Shown piece after piece: positions 1 to 6,030 of a stretch of 7,184 bases of DNA. Source of the DNA: Oscillospiraceae bacterium. GTDB lineage: Bacteria; Bacillota; Clostridia; Oscillospirales; Oscillospiraceae. Below the pieces are notes generated by a model, which was not told where the DNA came from, ran no database searches, and saw nothing but the letters and a program-made list of their open reading frames with translations. The position numbers and the translations under genes were made by a program. The stretch is taken from the NCBI GenBank assembly GCA_017378975.1, contig JAFNXT010000103.1:1-7184 (forward strand). Reading direction: 5' to 3'. Position 1 is the first letter of the stretch. Each line of letters starts with the position of its first letter.

Positions 1-301
1 ACCGGCTTATAACAAGGTCGCACTAGTCGGGGAGATAGCGGTGCCCTGTACCTGCAATCCGCTACAGCAGGGATGAATTCCCACACCCGGATGAGTATGA
101 ATATTGTCTGACCCGTGCAAGGGGTGTTGAGAAGTTGGTCTTGCGCAACGGGATCCCGTGAACCAGGTCAGGTGGGGAACCAAGCAGCCTTAAGCGGATC
201 TTCCCGTGTGCCGCGAGGTTGCCGATTTTGAGCTTTCGAGCTCGGGTTACGGATATTCTGCTTATACAAATGTGGGTGTGCGATCTTGTTATGAGCCGGT
301 C
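1..301 (+). ncRNA. ffs: Large signal recognition particle RNA (Bacillus/Clostridia type, with Alu domain)
   Basis: RNA core of the signal recognition particle, which with Ffh targets nascent membrane and secreted proteins to the translocon. Seen in the sequence: the Alu domain, with helix UAGCGG 36-41 pairing with CCGCUA 59-64, and CCCUG 44-48 pairing with CAGGG 68-72. The S domain has GGTCAGG near 166-172, a GGAA tetraloop at 176-179 closed by UGG/CCA, and AGCAGCC at 183-189. A long helix 5 joins the domains (for example 80-85 with 271-276). Bases 1-23 pair with 278-300 without a mismatch, counting a few G-U pairs, which closes the molecule. The helix reaches base 1, so the precursor probably begins just outside the window. 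In Bacillus the equivalent scRNA is cut from a longer precursor by RNase III, so the mature ends may lie inside this helix. No T-tract follows the 3' side, so transcription may continue into dnaX, the same neighbour as in Bacillus. Confidence 0.95.
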
Positions 302-316
302 TCGTTATACATTTTG

Positions 317-323
317 AAAGGAG
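317..323 (+). promoter_or_regulatory. Ribosome binding site of dnaX
   Basis: AAAGGAG lies eight bases before a TTG codon at 332. It decides the dnaX start: the reading frame stays open upstream to 206, but that stretch is SRP RNA, and the DnaX-family N-terminus (YQALYRKYRP) begins exactly at this TTG. Confidence 0.85.
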
Positions 324-331
324 TGGACAGG

Positions 332-1942
332 TTGTATCAGGCATTATATCGGAAATATCGGCCCCAGACCTTCGATGATGTGTCCGGCCAGATGGCTGTG
401 ACGCAAACGTTGAAGACGCAGCTCCAGACCGGACATTTGAGCCATGCGTACCTGTTCACAGGTTCCCGTGGTACCGGTAAGACCAGCTGTGCCAAGATCC
501 TGGCCAAGGCGGTCAACTGTCTTGATCTGCAGGACGGCAATCCCTGTAATCGCTGTGCCGCCTGTCAGGCCATCGATTCCGGTTCCTGTATGGATGTTTT
601 GGAGATCGATGCCGCTTCCAATAACGGCGTGGACAACGTCCGTGATCTTCGGGATGACGCGGTCTATTCGCCTTCTCAGGTGAAGATGAGAGTGTATATC
701 ATCGATGAGGTGCATATGCTCTCGCTCTCTGCCTTCAATGCGCTCCTGAAGATCATCGAGGAGCCACCGGAGCATCTGCTGTTCATCCTTGCCACCACGG
801 AGCTCCATAAGGTGCCGGCTACGATCCTGTCCCGGTGTCAGAGGTTCTCCTTCCGGCGGTTGTCTCAGGAGGATATCGCCGCCAGACTGCAGTATGTGGC
901 ATATCAGGAGAAGATCGAGCTGGAGGATGATGCCGCCAGAGTGTTGGCAAGGCTCGCTGACGGCGGTATGCGTGACGGCTTGAGCCTGCTCGATCAGTGC
1001 GCCTCCGCCACGGTGGGTGATCTGACGGCGGAGCAGGTGTATCGTTGCCTTGGGATCGCCGGGGAGCGAAGCTGTGCCGAGCTCATGAGCTATATCCTGT
1101 CCCGTGACAGCAGCAAAGCCTTGGCTCTGTTCGACCGGCTGTATGCCGATGGGAAGGATCTGGGAGCCATGCTCGATGAGCTGGCCTGTCTTGCCCGGGA
1201 CCTGATGGTGATCAAGACCGCTCCCGATGCGGCGGTGACGATGCTTTCCGGTGTTTCTACGGACCGGGAGGCTGGGGACCTTGCCAAACGTGTCTCTGCC
1301 GGAGAATTGGTCCGCATCGTCGGTGTGGTCCAGCAGACCATGTCCGGCTTCACCCGTAGTGCCAGCCGCCGTTTGGATGCGGAGCTTTGCATCCTGTCCT
1401 TGTGTCAGCCGGAGCTTTCCATGGATATGGAGAGCATCAATGCCCGGATCGGACGGCTGGAGGAACAGATCAAAAGCGGTGCTTTCGTGTCTGTGGCACA
1501 GGCGGCACCGGTGCGGACGGAGCCTTCCGTCCAGTCGACGGAGCCTGCGCCGGTGCAGACAGAAGAAAGGATGCCGCAGGAGGCCCCGGCTGTCCCTGCC
1601 ACACCGGCTCCGGTGGGTTTCTGGACGGATGTTGCCACGGCCGCGCGGAAGGAGCTTCGTCCGCCGGTGACCGGATTCTTCGCGCCGACTCCCAATGCGC
1701 CGGTGCAGGGAGAGTTGAGAGGGGATACGGTGCTCTTGTGGTGCGCCAATGCCTTCACCAAGGAACTGGTGGACAAGCCGACGATCCTGGAACTGGTGGC
1801 AAGGAAGGCTTCGGCGATCCTTGGACGGCCTGTGACCGCCAAGGCTGTGGACCGGACGGAAAAACCGGTCAATAATGAGAAATTGGAGCAGTTGCTCAGC
1901 TTCGGCAGGGCGCACTCTGATATCATAAAGATCAACGAATAA
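332..1942 (+). CDS. dnaX: DNA polymerase III subunit gamma/tau (clamp loader ATPase)
   Basis: ATPase subunit of the DNA polymerase III clamp loader, which opens the beta sliding clamp and loads it onto primed DNA. The 536-residue product shows, in order: the N-terminal YRKYRP motif; Walker A GSRGTGKT (44-51); a zinc site of four cysteines (63, 72, 75, 78); Walker B IIDEVH (123-128); sensor 1 at LATTE (153-157); the SRC motif with the arginine finger at Arg168; and sensor 2 GGMRDGLSL with Arg214. These match the family spacing. A Pro/Glu-rich linker at roughly 395-440 separates the ATPase and collar from a C-terminal tau-like domain. I chose TTG at 332 because it has an AAAGGAG site and gives the family N-terminus; any upstream start would lie inside the SRP RNA. 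I found no A-rich slippery heptamer, so a frameshifted gamma form is not supported. The stop is 21 bases before ybaB, consistent with an operon. Confidence 0.96.
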   Translation: MYQALYRKYRPQTFDDVSGQMAVTQTLKTQLQTGHLSHAYLFTGSRGTGKTSCAKILAKAVNCLDLQDGNPCNRCAACQAIDSGSCMDVLEIDAASNNGVDNVRDLRDDAVYSPSQVKMRVYIIDEVHMLSLSAFNALLKIIEEPPEHLLFILATTELHKVPATILSRCQRFSFRRLSQEDIAARLQYVAYQEKIELEDDAARVLARLADGGMRDGLSLLDQCASATVGDLTAEQVYRCLGIAGERSCAELMSYILSRDSSKALALFDRLYADGKDLGAMLDELACLARDLMVIKTAPDAAVTMLSGVSTDREAGDLAKRVSAGELVRIVGVVQQTMSGFTRSASRRLDAELCILSLCQPELSMDMESINARIGRLEEQIKSGAFVSVAQAAPVRTEPSVQSTEPAPVQTEERMPQEAPAVPATPAPVGFWTDVATAARKELRPPVTGFFAPTPNAPVQGELRGDTVLLWCANAFTKELVDKPTILELVARKASAILGRPVTAKAVDRTEKPVNNEKLEQLLSFGRAHSDIIKINE

Positions 1943-1963
1943 CAAAAATGGAGTGTGTAGACA

Positions 1964-2308
1964 ATGGCGAAAGGTGGATTTCGTGGCATGCCCGGTGGCA
2001 TGAACCAGATGCAGATGATGAAGCAGGCGCAGAAGCTCCGTGAGGACATGATGCGGATGCAGGAGGAGCAGGAGAACAAGACTTACTCTGCCAAGGCTGG
2101 CGGTGGCGTGGTGGAAGCCACGGTCAACGGTAAGCATGAGGTGGTCGCCCTGACCATCGATCCTGAGGCGGTGGATCCCGAGGATGTGGAGATGCTGCAG
2201 GATATGGTGATCGCCGCTGTCAACGAGGCCATGCGTGCGGCCGACAATGATGCGGCCCAGAGCATGTCCCGACTCACCGGCGGTATGAATCTGGGCGGCC
2301 TGTTCTAA
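1964..2308 (+). CDS. ybaB: YbaB/EbfC family nucleoid-associated DNA-binding protein
   Basis: Small DNA-binding protein of the YbaB/EbfC family, which forms dimers, coats DNA and is thought to act in nucleoid organisation or near recombination; its precise role is not settled. The 114-residue product has a Gly/Met-rich N-terminus, a charged helix (about 16-40), the typical core with AGGGVVEATVNG (45-56) and ALTIDPEAVDPEDVEMLQD (62-80), then an Ala-rich helix and a Gly/Met-rich tail ending GGLF. Length and order fit the family. GGAG at 1950-1953 lies ten bases before the ATG. The gene sits between dnaX and recR, its usual place in bacteria, and its stop codon overlaps the recR ribosome binding site. 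Confidence 0.95.
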   Translation: MAKGGFRGMPGGMNQMQMMKQAQKLREDMMRMQEEQENKTYSAKAGGGVVEATVNGKHEVVALTIDPEAVDPEDVEMLQDMVIAAVNEAMRAADNDAAQSMSRLTGGMNLGGLF

Positions 2309-2313
2309 GGAGG
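2307..2313 (+). promoter_or_regulatory. Ribosome binding site of recR, overlapping the ybaB stop
   Basis: AAGGAGG matches the anti-Shine-Dalgarno sequence fully and sits four bases before the recR ATG. It shares two bases with the TAA of ybaB, so ribosomes finishing ybaB are placed at the recR start, which suggests coupled expression. Confidence 0.8.
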
Positions 2314-2317
2314 CATC

Positions 2318-2917
2318 ATGCAGTATTTTCCTGCCGCGCTCCAGTCCCTTGTCGATCAGTTCGCCCGGCTCCCCGGCATCGGTGGTAAGACGGCTCAGCG
2401 GTTGGCGTTCCATGTGCTGGAGCTCCCTCTGGAGGACGCGGAGCGTTTTGCTGATGCGATCCTGGCCGCCAAGCGCGAGGTCCATTGCTGTCCTGTCTGC
2501 CAGAACCTGACGGACCGGGAGGTCTGTCCCATCTGCGAGGATGATATGCGGGATCATTCCACGGTCTGCGTGGTGGCGGAGCCCAAGGACGTGATCGCGA
2601 TGGAGCGCAGCCGGGAATTCAACGGCGTGTATCATGTGCTTCACGGTGTGATCTCTCCGTTGAACCATGTTTCTCAGGATGATATCAAGATCCGGGAACT
2701 GCTCGGCAGAGTTTCCAAAGGCCAGATCCGGGAAGTGATCATGGCGACCAACCCCGATACCGAAGGAGAGGCGACTGCCATGTATATCTGTCGGCTCCTG
2801 CGGCCTATGGAGATCAGGGTGACCCGGCTGGCCTACGGCATCCCGGTGGGCAGCCAGTTGGAATATGCCGACGAAGTGACACTTTCCAGAGCGTTGGAAG
2901 GGCGCAGAGAGCTCTGA
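2318..2917 (+). CDS. recR: Recombination mediator protein RecR
   Basis: RecR works with RecO (and RecF) to load RecA onto gapped single-stranded DNA during recombinational repair. The 199-residue product has the family layout: a helix-hairpin-helix LPGIGGKTAQRLAFHV (18-33); a zinc finger with Cys58, Cys61, Cys70 and Cys73; a Toprim domain from about 81, with acidic residues in VAEPKD (86-91) and TNPDTEGEAT (144-153); and the C-terminal LAYGIPVGSQLEYADEVTL segment (171-189). Length is normal and no key residue is missing. It is the last gene of the dnaX-ybaB-recR cluster. I see no clear terminator after it, so transcripts may run on into the next gene, which also has its own promoter. Confidence 0.97.
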   Translation: MQYFPAALQSLVDQFARLPGIGGKTAQRLAFHVLELPLEDAERFADAILAAKREVHCCPVCQNLTDREVCPICEDDMRDHSTVCVVAEPKDVIAMERSREFNGVYHVLHGVISPLNHVSQDDIKIRELLGRVSKGQIREVIMATNPDTEGEATAMYICRLLRPMEIRVTRLAYGIPVGSQLEYADEVTLSRALEGRREL

Positions 2918-2959
2918 TCTGGGACTTGATTGTAATTTTTGGTTATACCATGATCTGTC

Positions 2960-2988
2960 TTGATATTTCTATTGAGATGTGTTATATT
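2960..2988 (+). promoter_or_regulatory. Sigma-A type promoter with extended -10, upstream of the orphan membrane protein gene
   Basis: TTGATA (2960-2965) is followed after 17 bases by TATATT (2983-2988), with TGT just before the -10 forming an extended -10 element. Transcription would start near 2995 and give a leader of about 22 bases. The region is AT-rich compared with the coding DNA around it. Confidence 0.7.
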
Positions 2989-3016
2989 TATAATAATACA
3001 TTCAAGGAAGATGATC

Positions 3017-3475
3017 ATGGCTGATATCAACAAGGAAAATATCGAGATCACGGACCGATGGATCTTCAAGATCCCGTCTCTTGTGATCATGACGCTGGTA
3101 TTTGGTGTCGCGTTTTATTATTTGGAATATATCTGGTGGTTAGGAGCCTATAGTTTGTACGGTTTGATCGTGCCCGGTGTGCTTGTGCTGGTCTGGGAGC
3201 TGATCAAGCATCGTCATTTCTGGATGGCTTGGCTCCCCGCGGCTACGGTGCTGATCGGATGCCTGTTCACGTTCGATGGCATCGACTGGCTCTCCTCTTT
3301 GTGCGGCCTGCTGTATTGGCTGGTCAGCTACGGGACCTGTGTCCTGCTGATCCTGGCTCAGTCCCGTTCGGCTTATCGGCACTGGGAGCGGAGGATGGCC
3401 TCTGAGATCGGTGACGAGCCGATCGCTGATCCTGTGAAGGACGCGTTCCTGGAGAAGCTGTTCTCCCATGAGTAA
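3017..3475 (+). CDS. Small integral membrane protein of unknown function
   Basis: I do not recognise a family. The 152-residue product has a short charged N-terminus (1-18), then about four hydrophobic segments at roughly 20-38, 40-62, 69-84 and 90-117, rich in Trp, Tyr and Leu, and a charged soluble tail of about 35 residues ending in an Asp/Glu/Lys-rich helix. There is no signal peptidase site, cysteine pair or nucleotide-binding motif that I can see. I chose ATG at 3017 because AAGGAAG at 3004-3010 lies six bases upstream; ATG at 3011 abuts that site, and a longer frame from TTG at 2960 would run through the promoter. The gene is a separate unit between its own promoter and the terminator at 3481. 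It is convergent with the thioesterase gene. It could be a small accessory or stress-related membrane protein, but nothing in the sequence decides this. Confidence 0.8.
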   Translation: MADINKENIEITDRWIFKIPSLVIMTLVFGVAFYYLEYIWWLGAYSLYGLIVPGVLVLVWELIKHRHFWMAWLPAATVLIGCLFTFDGIDWLSSLCGLLYWLVSYGTCVLLILAQSRSAYRHWERRMASEIGDEPIADPVKDAFLEKLFSHE

Positions 3476-3480
3476 AAAAT

Positions 3481-3517
3481 GACCGGAGCATCCGAAAGGA
3501 TGCTCCGGTCTTTCTTC
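3481..3517. terminator. Bidirectional intrinsic terminator between convergent genes
   Basis: A perfect 13-bp stem (3481-3493 with 3498-3510) closes a GAAA loop. On the plus strand it is followed by TTTCTTC, and on the minus strand by ATTTTTT read from 3480 downward, so it can end both the membrane protein gene and the thioesterase gene. The plus-strand T-tract overlaps the thioesterase stop codon (3516-3518). Confidence 0.9.
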
Positions 3518-3902
3518 AAAGCTTAGTGTAGGTCTTGTCCAGAAAACGCTGGGTGTTGATGACACACCGCTTGTGGGTGCCTTCGCCGATCAGACCCGCT
3601 TCATCGTAGGCTGTGACCTTGAAGGTGATGATCTTACCTTCCACCGCCGTGACCTCAGCTTCGGCCCGGACCTCCAGCCCCACGGGGGTGGCGGAGATGT
3701 GGGAGATCTCCAGCGCGGTGCCCACGGAGGTGGTATCAGCAGAAAGCGCGGGGGCGATGGCTTCACAGGCGGCACCTTCCATCAGTGCTACCATGCAGGG
3801 GGTGGCGTAGACCAGAAGAGAGCCGGAGCCCACCATGGCGGCAGTGTCTTCCTTTTCGACCAAAGTTGTGGCCTCACCCTTCATACCGATCGTGATATCC
3901 AT
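3516..3902 (-). CDS. FlK-like hotdog-fold acyl-CoA thioesterase
   Basis: Predicted cytoplasmic thioesterase of the hotdog superfamily, closest by eye to the fluoroacetyl-CoA thioesterase (FlK) group. The 128-residue product has VYATPCMVALMEGAA (31-45) and GTALEISHISATPVG (61-75), both typical of this group. Thr34, Glu42 and His68 have exactly the spacing of the FlK catalytic residues Thr42, Glu50 and His76. Most gut Clostridia homologues are annotated only as thioesterase family proteins and are unlikely to act on fluoroacetyl-CoA; a short acyl-CoA or a toxic or stalled CoA thioester is more likely, which is inference. ATG at 3902 has AAGGAGG (3912-3918, minus strand) nine bases upstream and a strong promoter behind it. 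The gene is monocistronic, divergent from pncB and convergent with the membrane protein gene. Confidence 0.85.
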   Translation of the reverse strand: MDITIGMKGEATTLVEKEDTAAMVGSGSLLVYATPCMVALMEGAACEAIAPALSADTTSVGTALEISHISATPVGLEVRAEAEVTAVEGKIITFKVTAYDEAGLIGEGTHKRCVINTQRFLDKTYTKL

Positions 3903-3929
3903 AAGACATATCCTCCTTGTTTTTCTCTA

Positions 3930-3958
3930 ACTATACTCCGATCCTCCGCTCAAGTCAA
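3930..3958 (-). promoter_or_regulatory. Sigma-A type promoter of the thioesterase gene
   Basis: On the minus strand TTGACT (3958-3953) is followed after 17 bases by TATAGT (3935-3930). Transcription would start near 3923, leaving a leader of about 20 bases that contains the AAGGAGG site at 3918-3912. Confidence 0.8.
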
Positions 3959-3976
3959 TAAGGGATCTGTTGTCTT

Positions 3977-3988
3977 ATGCGTACGCAT
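3977..3988. promoter_or_regulatory. 12-bp perfect palindrome between divergent promoters (possible operator)
   Basis: ATGCGTACGCAT is its own reverse complement. It lies 18 bases behind the -35 of the thioesterase promoter and 27 bases behind the -35 of the pncB promoter. The position suits a regulator that touches both promoters, but I do not recognise it as a known NAD-repressor site, and a 12-bp palindrome could arise by chance. Confidence 0.35.
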
Positions 3989-4015
3989 CTTTGCGGAAGC
4001 GGTGTGAATAGGGGA

Positions 4016-4044
4016 TTGATATTTTTTCCCGATCGAGGTATAAT
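4016..4044 (+). promoter_or_regulatory. Sigma-A type promoter of the pncB operon
   Basis: TTGATA (4016-4021), a 17-base spacer and a consensus TATAAT (4039-4044). Transcription would start near 4051, giving a short leader of under 30 bases that includes the GAGGG ribosome binding site near 4064-4068. There is no room for a leader riboswitch. Confidence 0.85.
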
Positions 4045-4077
4045 GGATAAAAATTTATCGAAAGAGGGTGCCTTTGT

Positions 4078-5526
4078 ATGAAGGTATACGACAAGATCAA
4101 TCTGACCATGCTCTGCGATTTCTATGAGCTGACCATGGCCCATGGTTATTTCGAGCATGGCTACAAGGAGCGGATCACTTATTTTGATCTGTTCTACCGC
4201 CGTTGTCCCGATGGTGGCGGTTTCGCCATCGCCGCCGGTCTGGAGCAGGTGATCGAATACATCCAGGAGCTTCGGTTCGAGCCGGAGGATATCGAGTATC
4301 TGCGGGGGCGGAAGCTGTTCAGCGAAGCGTTTTTGCAGTATCTGGCCGACTTCAAGTTCACCGGCGATATCTGGGCAGTGCCGGAGGGTACCCCTGTGTT
4401 CCCCAAGGAGCCGATCATGACGGTCCGCGCTCCCGCGATCCAGGCCCAGCTGATCGAGACCTTCCTTTTGCTGTCTGTGAACCATCAGAGCCTGATCGCG
4501 ACCAAGGCCAACCGTGTGGTCCGTGCCGCTCAGGGGCGGACGGTGCTGGAATTCGGTTCCCGTCGGGCACAGGGAGCGGACGCTGCGATCCTGGGTGCCA
4601 GAGCGGCCTATATCGGTGGCTGTGACGGTACGGCCTGTACCATCTCCGATCAGCTTTTCGGCGTGTATGCCGGTGGTACCATGGCCCATGCGTGGGTCCA
4701 GATGTTCGACACGGAGTACGAAGCGTTCAAGACTTATTGCCAGATGTATCCCAACAACGCGACATTGCTGGTGGATACCTACAACACCCTCAAGTCCGGT
4801 GTGCCCAATGCGATCCGGGCATTCAATGAGGTCTTGAAGCCCTTGGGCATCACCAAGTGCGGTATCCGGCTGGATTCGGGCGATATGGCATATCTCAGCC
4901 AGAAGGCCCGGAAGATGCTGGACGATGCGGGCTGGACCGAGTGCCAGATCTCTGTGTCCAATTCTCTGGATGAATATATCATCCAGGATCTGCTTCGGCA
5001 GGGGGCCAGGATCGATATGTTCGGCGTGGGCGAGCGGCTGATCACTGCCCGGTCTGAGCCGGTGTTCGGCGGCGTGTACAAGCTGGTGGCTGTGGAGCGT
5101 GAGGATGGTACTGTCCAGCCTAAGATCAAGATCTCTGAGAACGTGGGCAAGATCACCAATCCCCATTACAAGAAGCTGTACCGCTTCTTCGGTAATGATA
5201 CGGGCAAGGCGATCGCTGACTATATGTGTGTGCATGACGAGACTGTGGATGACAGTCAGGACATGGTGATCTTCGATCCCGAGGCCACGTGGAAGACCAA
5301 GACCGTCTATGATTTCACGGCCAAGGAGCTGCAAGTACCGATCTTCCTTGGCGGTGAGCTGGTGTATCAGTGCCCCAGCCTGCAGGAGGTCCGCCGGTAC
5401 TGTCTGGAGCAGGTGGACAGCCTGTGGGACGAGGTGAAGCGTTTCGATAATCCCCATACCTACTATGTGGACCTGTCTCAGAAGCTGTGGGACATCAAGT
5501 ACGGTCTGCTGAAGAACAACGCATGA
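4078..5526 (+). CDS. pncB: Nicotinate phosphoribosyltransferase
   Basis: Joins nicotinate to PRPP, with ATP hydrolysis, to form nicotinate mononucleotide: the committing step of the Preiss-Handler route of NAD salvage, in the cytoplasm. The 482-residue product is full length for the Gram-positive form. Visible motifs are the N-terminal DFYELTMAHGYF (14-25), EFGSRRAQG (158-166) in the phosphate and nicotinate binding region, GGTMAHAWVQMF (199-210) with His204 at the place of the phosphorylated catalytic histidine, IRLDSGD (263-269), which contacts ribose phosphate, and GVGERLITA (316-324). ATG at 4078 follows GAGGG by about nine bases and a consensus promoter. It heads a three-gene unit: its stop overlaps the next start in ATGA, so the downstream membrane protein is translationally coupled to it. 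Confidence 0.96.
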   Translation: MKVYDKINLTMLCDFYELTMAHGYFEHGYKERITYFDLFYRRCPDGGGFAIAAGLEQVIEYIQELRFEPEDIEYLRGRKLFSEAFLQYLADFKFTGDIWAVPEGTPVFPKEPIMTVRAPAIQAQLIETFLLLSVNHQSLIATKANRVVRAAQGRTVLEFGSRRAQGADAAILGARAAYIGGCDGTACTISDQLFGVYAGGTMAHAWVQMFDTEYEAFKTYCQMYPNNATLLVDTYNTLKSGVPNAIRAFNEVLKPLGITKCGIRLDSGDMAYLSQKARKMLDDAGWTECQISVSNSLDEYIIQDLLRQGARIDMFGVGERLITARSEPVFGGVYKLVAVEREDGTVQPKIKISENVGKITNPHYKKLYRFFGNDTGKAIADYMCVHDETVDDSQDMVIFDPEATWKTKTVYDFTAKELQVPIFLGGELVYQCPSLQEVRRYCLEQVDSLWDEVKRFDNPHTYYVDLSQKLWDIKYGLLKNNA

Positions 5527-6029
5527 GACGAAGAGCCGGGAGAGAGATCGCCCTGTGTGGCGTGATGGCGGCGCTGGCGGTGACCGTCATGTTCCTTGGG
5601 ACATTGATCCCGATCGCTACTTTCGTTTGCCCTATGCTTTGTATGATGGTACTGTCCTTCGTGCTGACGATGGTCGGGCGGAAGCTGGCATGGGTCTGGT
5701 ATGTGGCGGTGGCGGTGCTGTCGTTGCTGTTGGTACCGGATAAGGAAGCTTGTACTGTGTTCGTTTTCTTTGGATACTATCCGATCGTGAAGCCCTGGTT
5801 CGACCGGCGCAGACCTTCGTTCCTGTGGAAGTTGGTGCTGTTCAACGTTCTGATCTTCCTGATGTACGGTCTGCTGATCTGGGTGTTGGGTCTCCAGAGC
5901 GTCGCGGAGGATCTCCAGGAAGCCGGTACGGTCATCACGGTGATCACCCTGATCCTTGGGAACGTGACCCTGTTCATGCTGGACGTGCTTCTGGGGCGGT
6001 TCGGAGCTCTGGCGAAAAGGAAGCGCTGA
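5523..6029 (+). CDS. Six-helix membrane protein, ECF S-component-like, coupled to pncB
   Basis: No family is recognised with certainty. The 168-residue product starts with a basic stretch (MRRRAGR) and has about six hydrophobic segments, near 9-30, 33-52, 56-72, 75-88, 104-124 and 136-158, and ends in a basic tail (AKRKR). Small size, six helices and an Arg/Ala-rich first helix resemble substrate-binding S components of ECF vitamin transporters, and I recall similar unnamed proteins in Clostridia with a PDKEA...FVFFGYYPI...KP segment, present here at 72-91. ATG at 5523 was chosen because it overlaps the pncB stop (ATGA, four bases); a frame open further upstream lies wholly inside pncB. Coupling to pncB makes uptake of nicotinate or a related precursor a reasonable guess. 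It is only inference, and other small membrane roles remain possible. Confidence 0.8.
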   Translation: MRRRAGREIALCGVMAALAVTVMFLGTLIPIATFVCPMLCMMVLSFVLTMVGRKLAWVWYVAVAVLSLLLVPDKEACTVFVFFGYYPIVKPWFDRRRPSFLWKLVLFNVLIFLMYGLLIWVLGLQSVAEDLQEAGTVITVITLILGNVTLFMLDVLLGRFGALAKRKR

Positions 6030-6030
6030 G

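Noticed and set aside
286..314. Possible dnaX promoter (TTGTTA with TATACA) at the 3' end of the SRP RNA
   Set aside because: The spacer is only about 14 bases and the -35 lies inside the conserved terminal helix, so the match is weak and may be incidental.
1440..1900. Possible programmed -1 frameshift in dnaX giving a short gamma form
   Set aside because: The only A-rich runs (CAAAAGC near 1470, GAAGAAAGG near 1562, GGAAAAACC near 1858) do not form an in-frame X XXY YYZ heptamer, and the last is close to the natural stop.
344..2668. Very long open frame on the minus strand (over 770 codons) lying across dnaX, ybaB and recR
   Set aside because: It is antisense to three well-supported genes, its translation is rich in His, Arg and Leu with no domain, and it has no ribosome binding site. 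It follows from codon choice on the plus strand.
2905..2916. Small inverted repeat CAGAG/CTCTG at the end of recR as a terminator
   Set aside because: The loop would be two bases, the stem is five base pairs and there is no adjacent T-tract.
4045..4077. Riboswitch or attenuator in the pncB leader
   Set aside because: The leader from the predicted start near 4051 to the ATG is under 30 bases, too short for a riboswitch; only a weak, bulged AAAG/CTTT pairing is present.
3955..5457. 500-codon open frame on the minus strand across pncB
   Set aside because: It is antisense to a clear nicotinate phosphoribosyltransferase gene and shows low-complexity His/Leu/Gly composition without motifs; it also starts inside pncB without a ribosome binding site.
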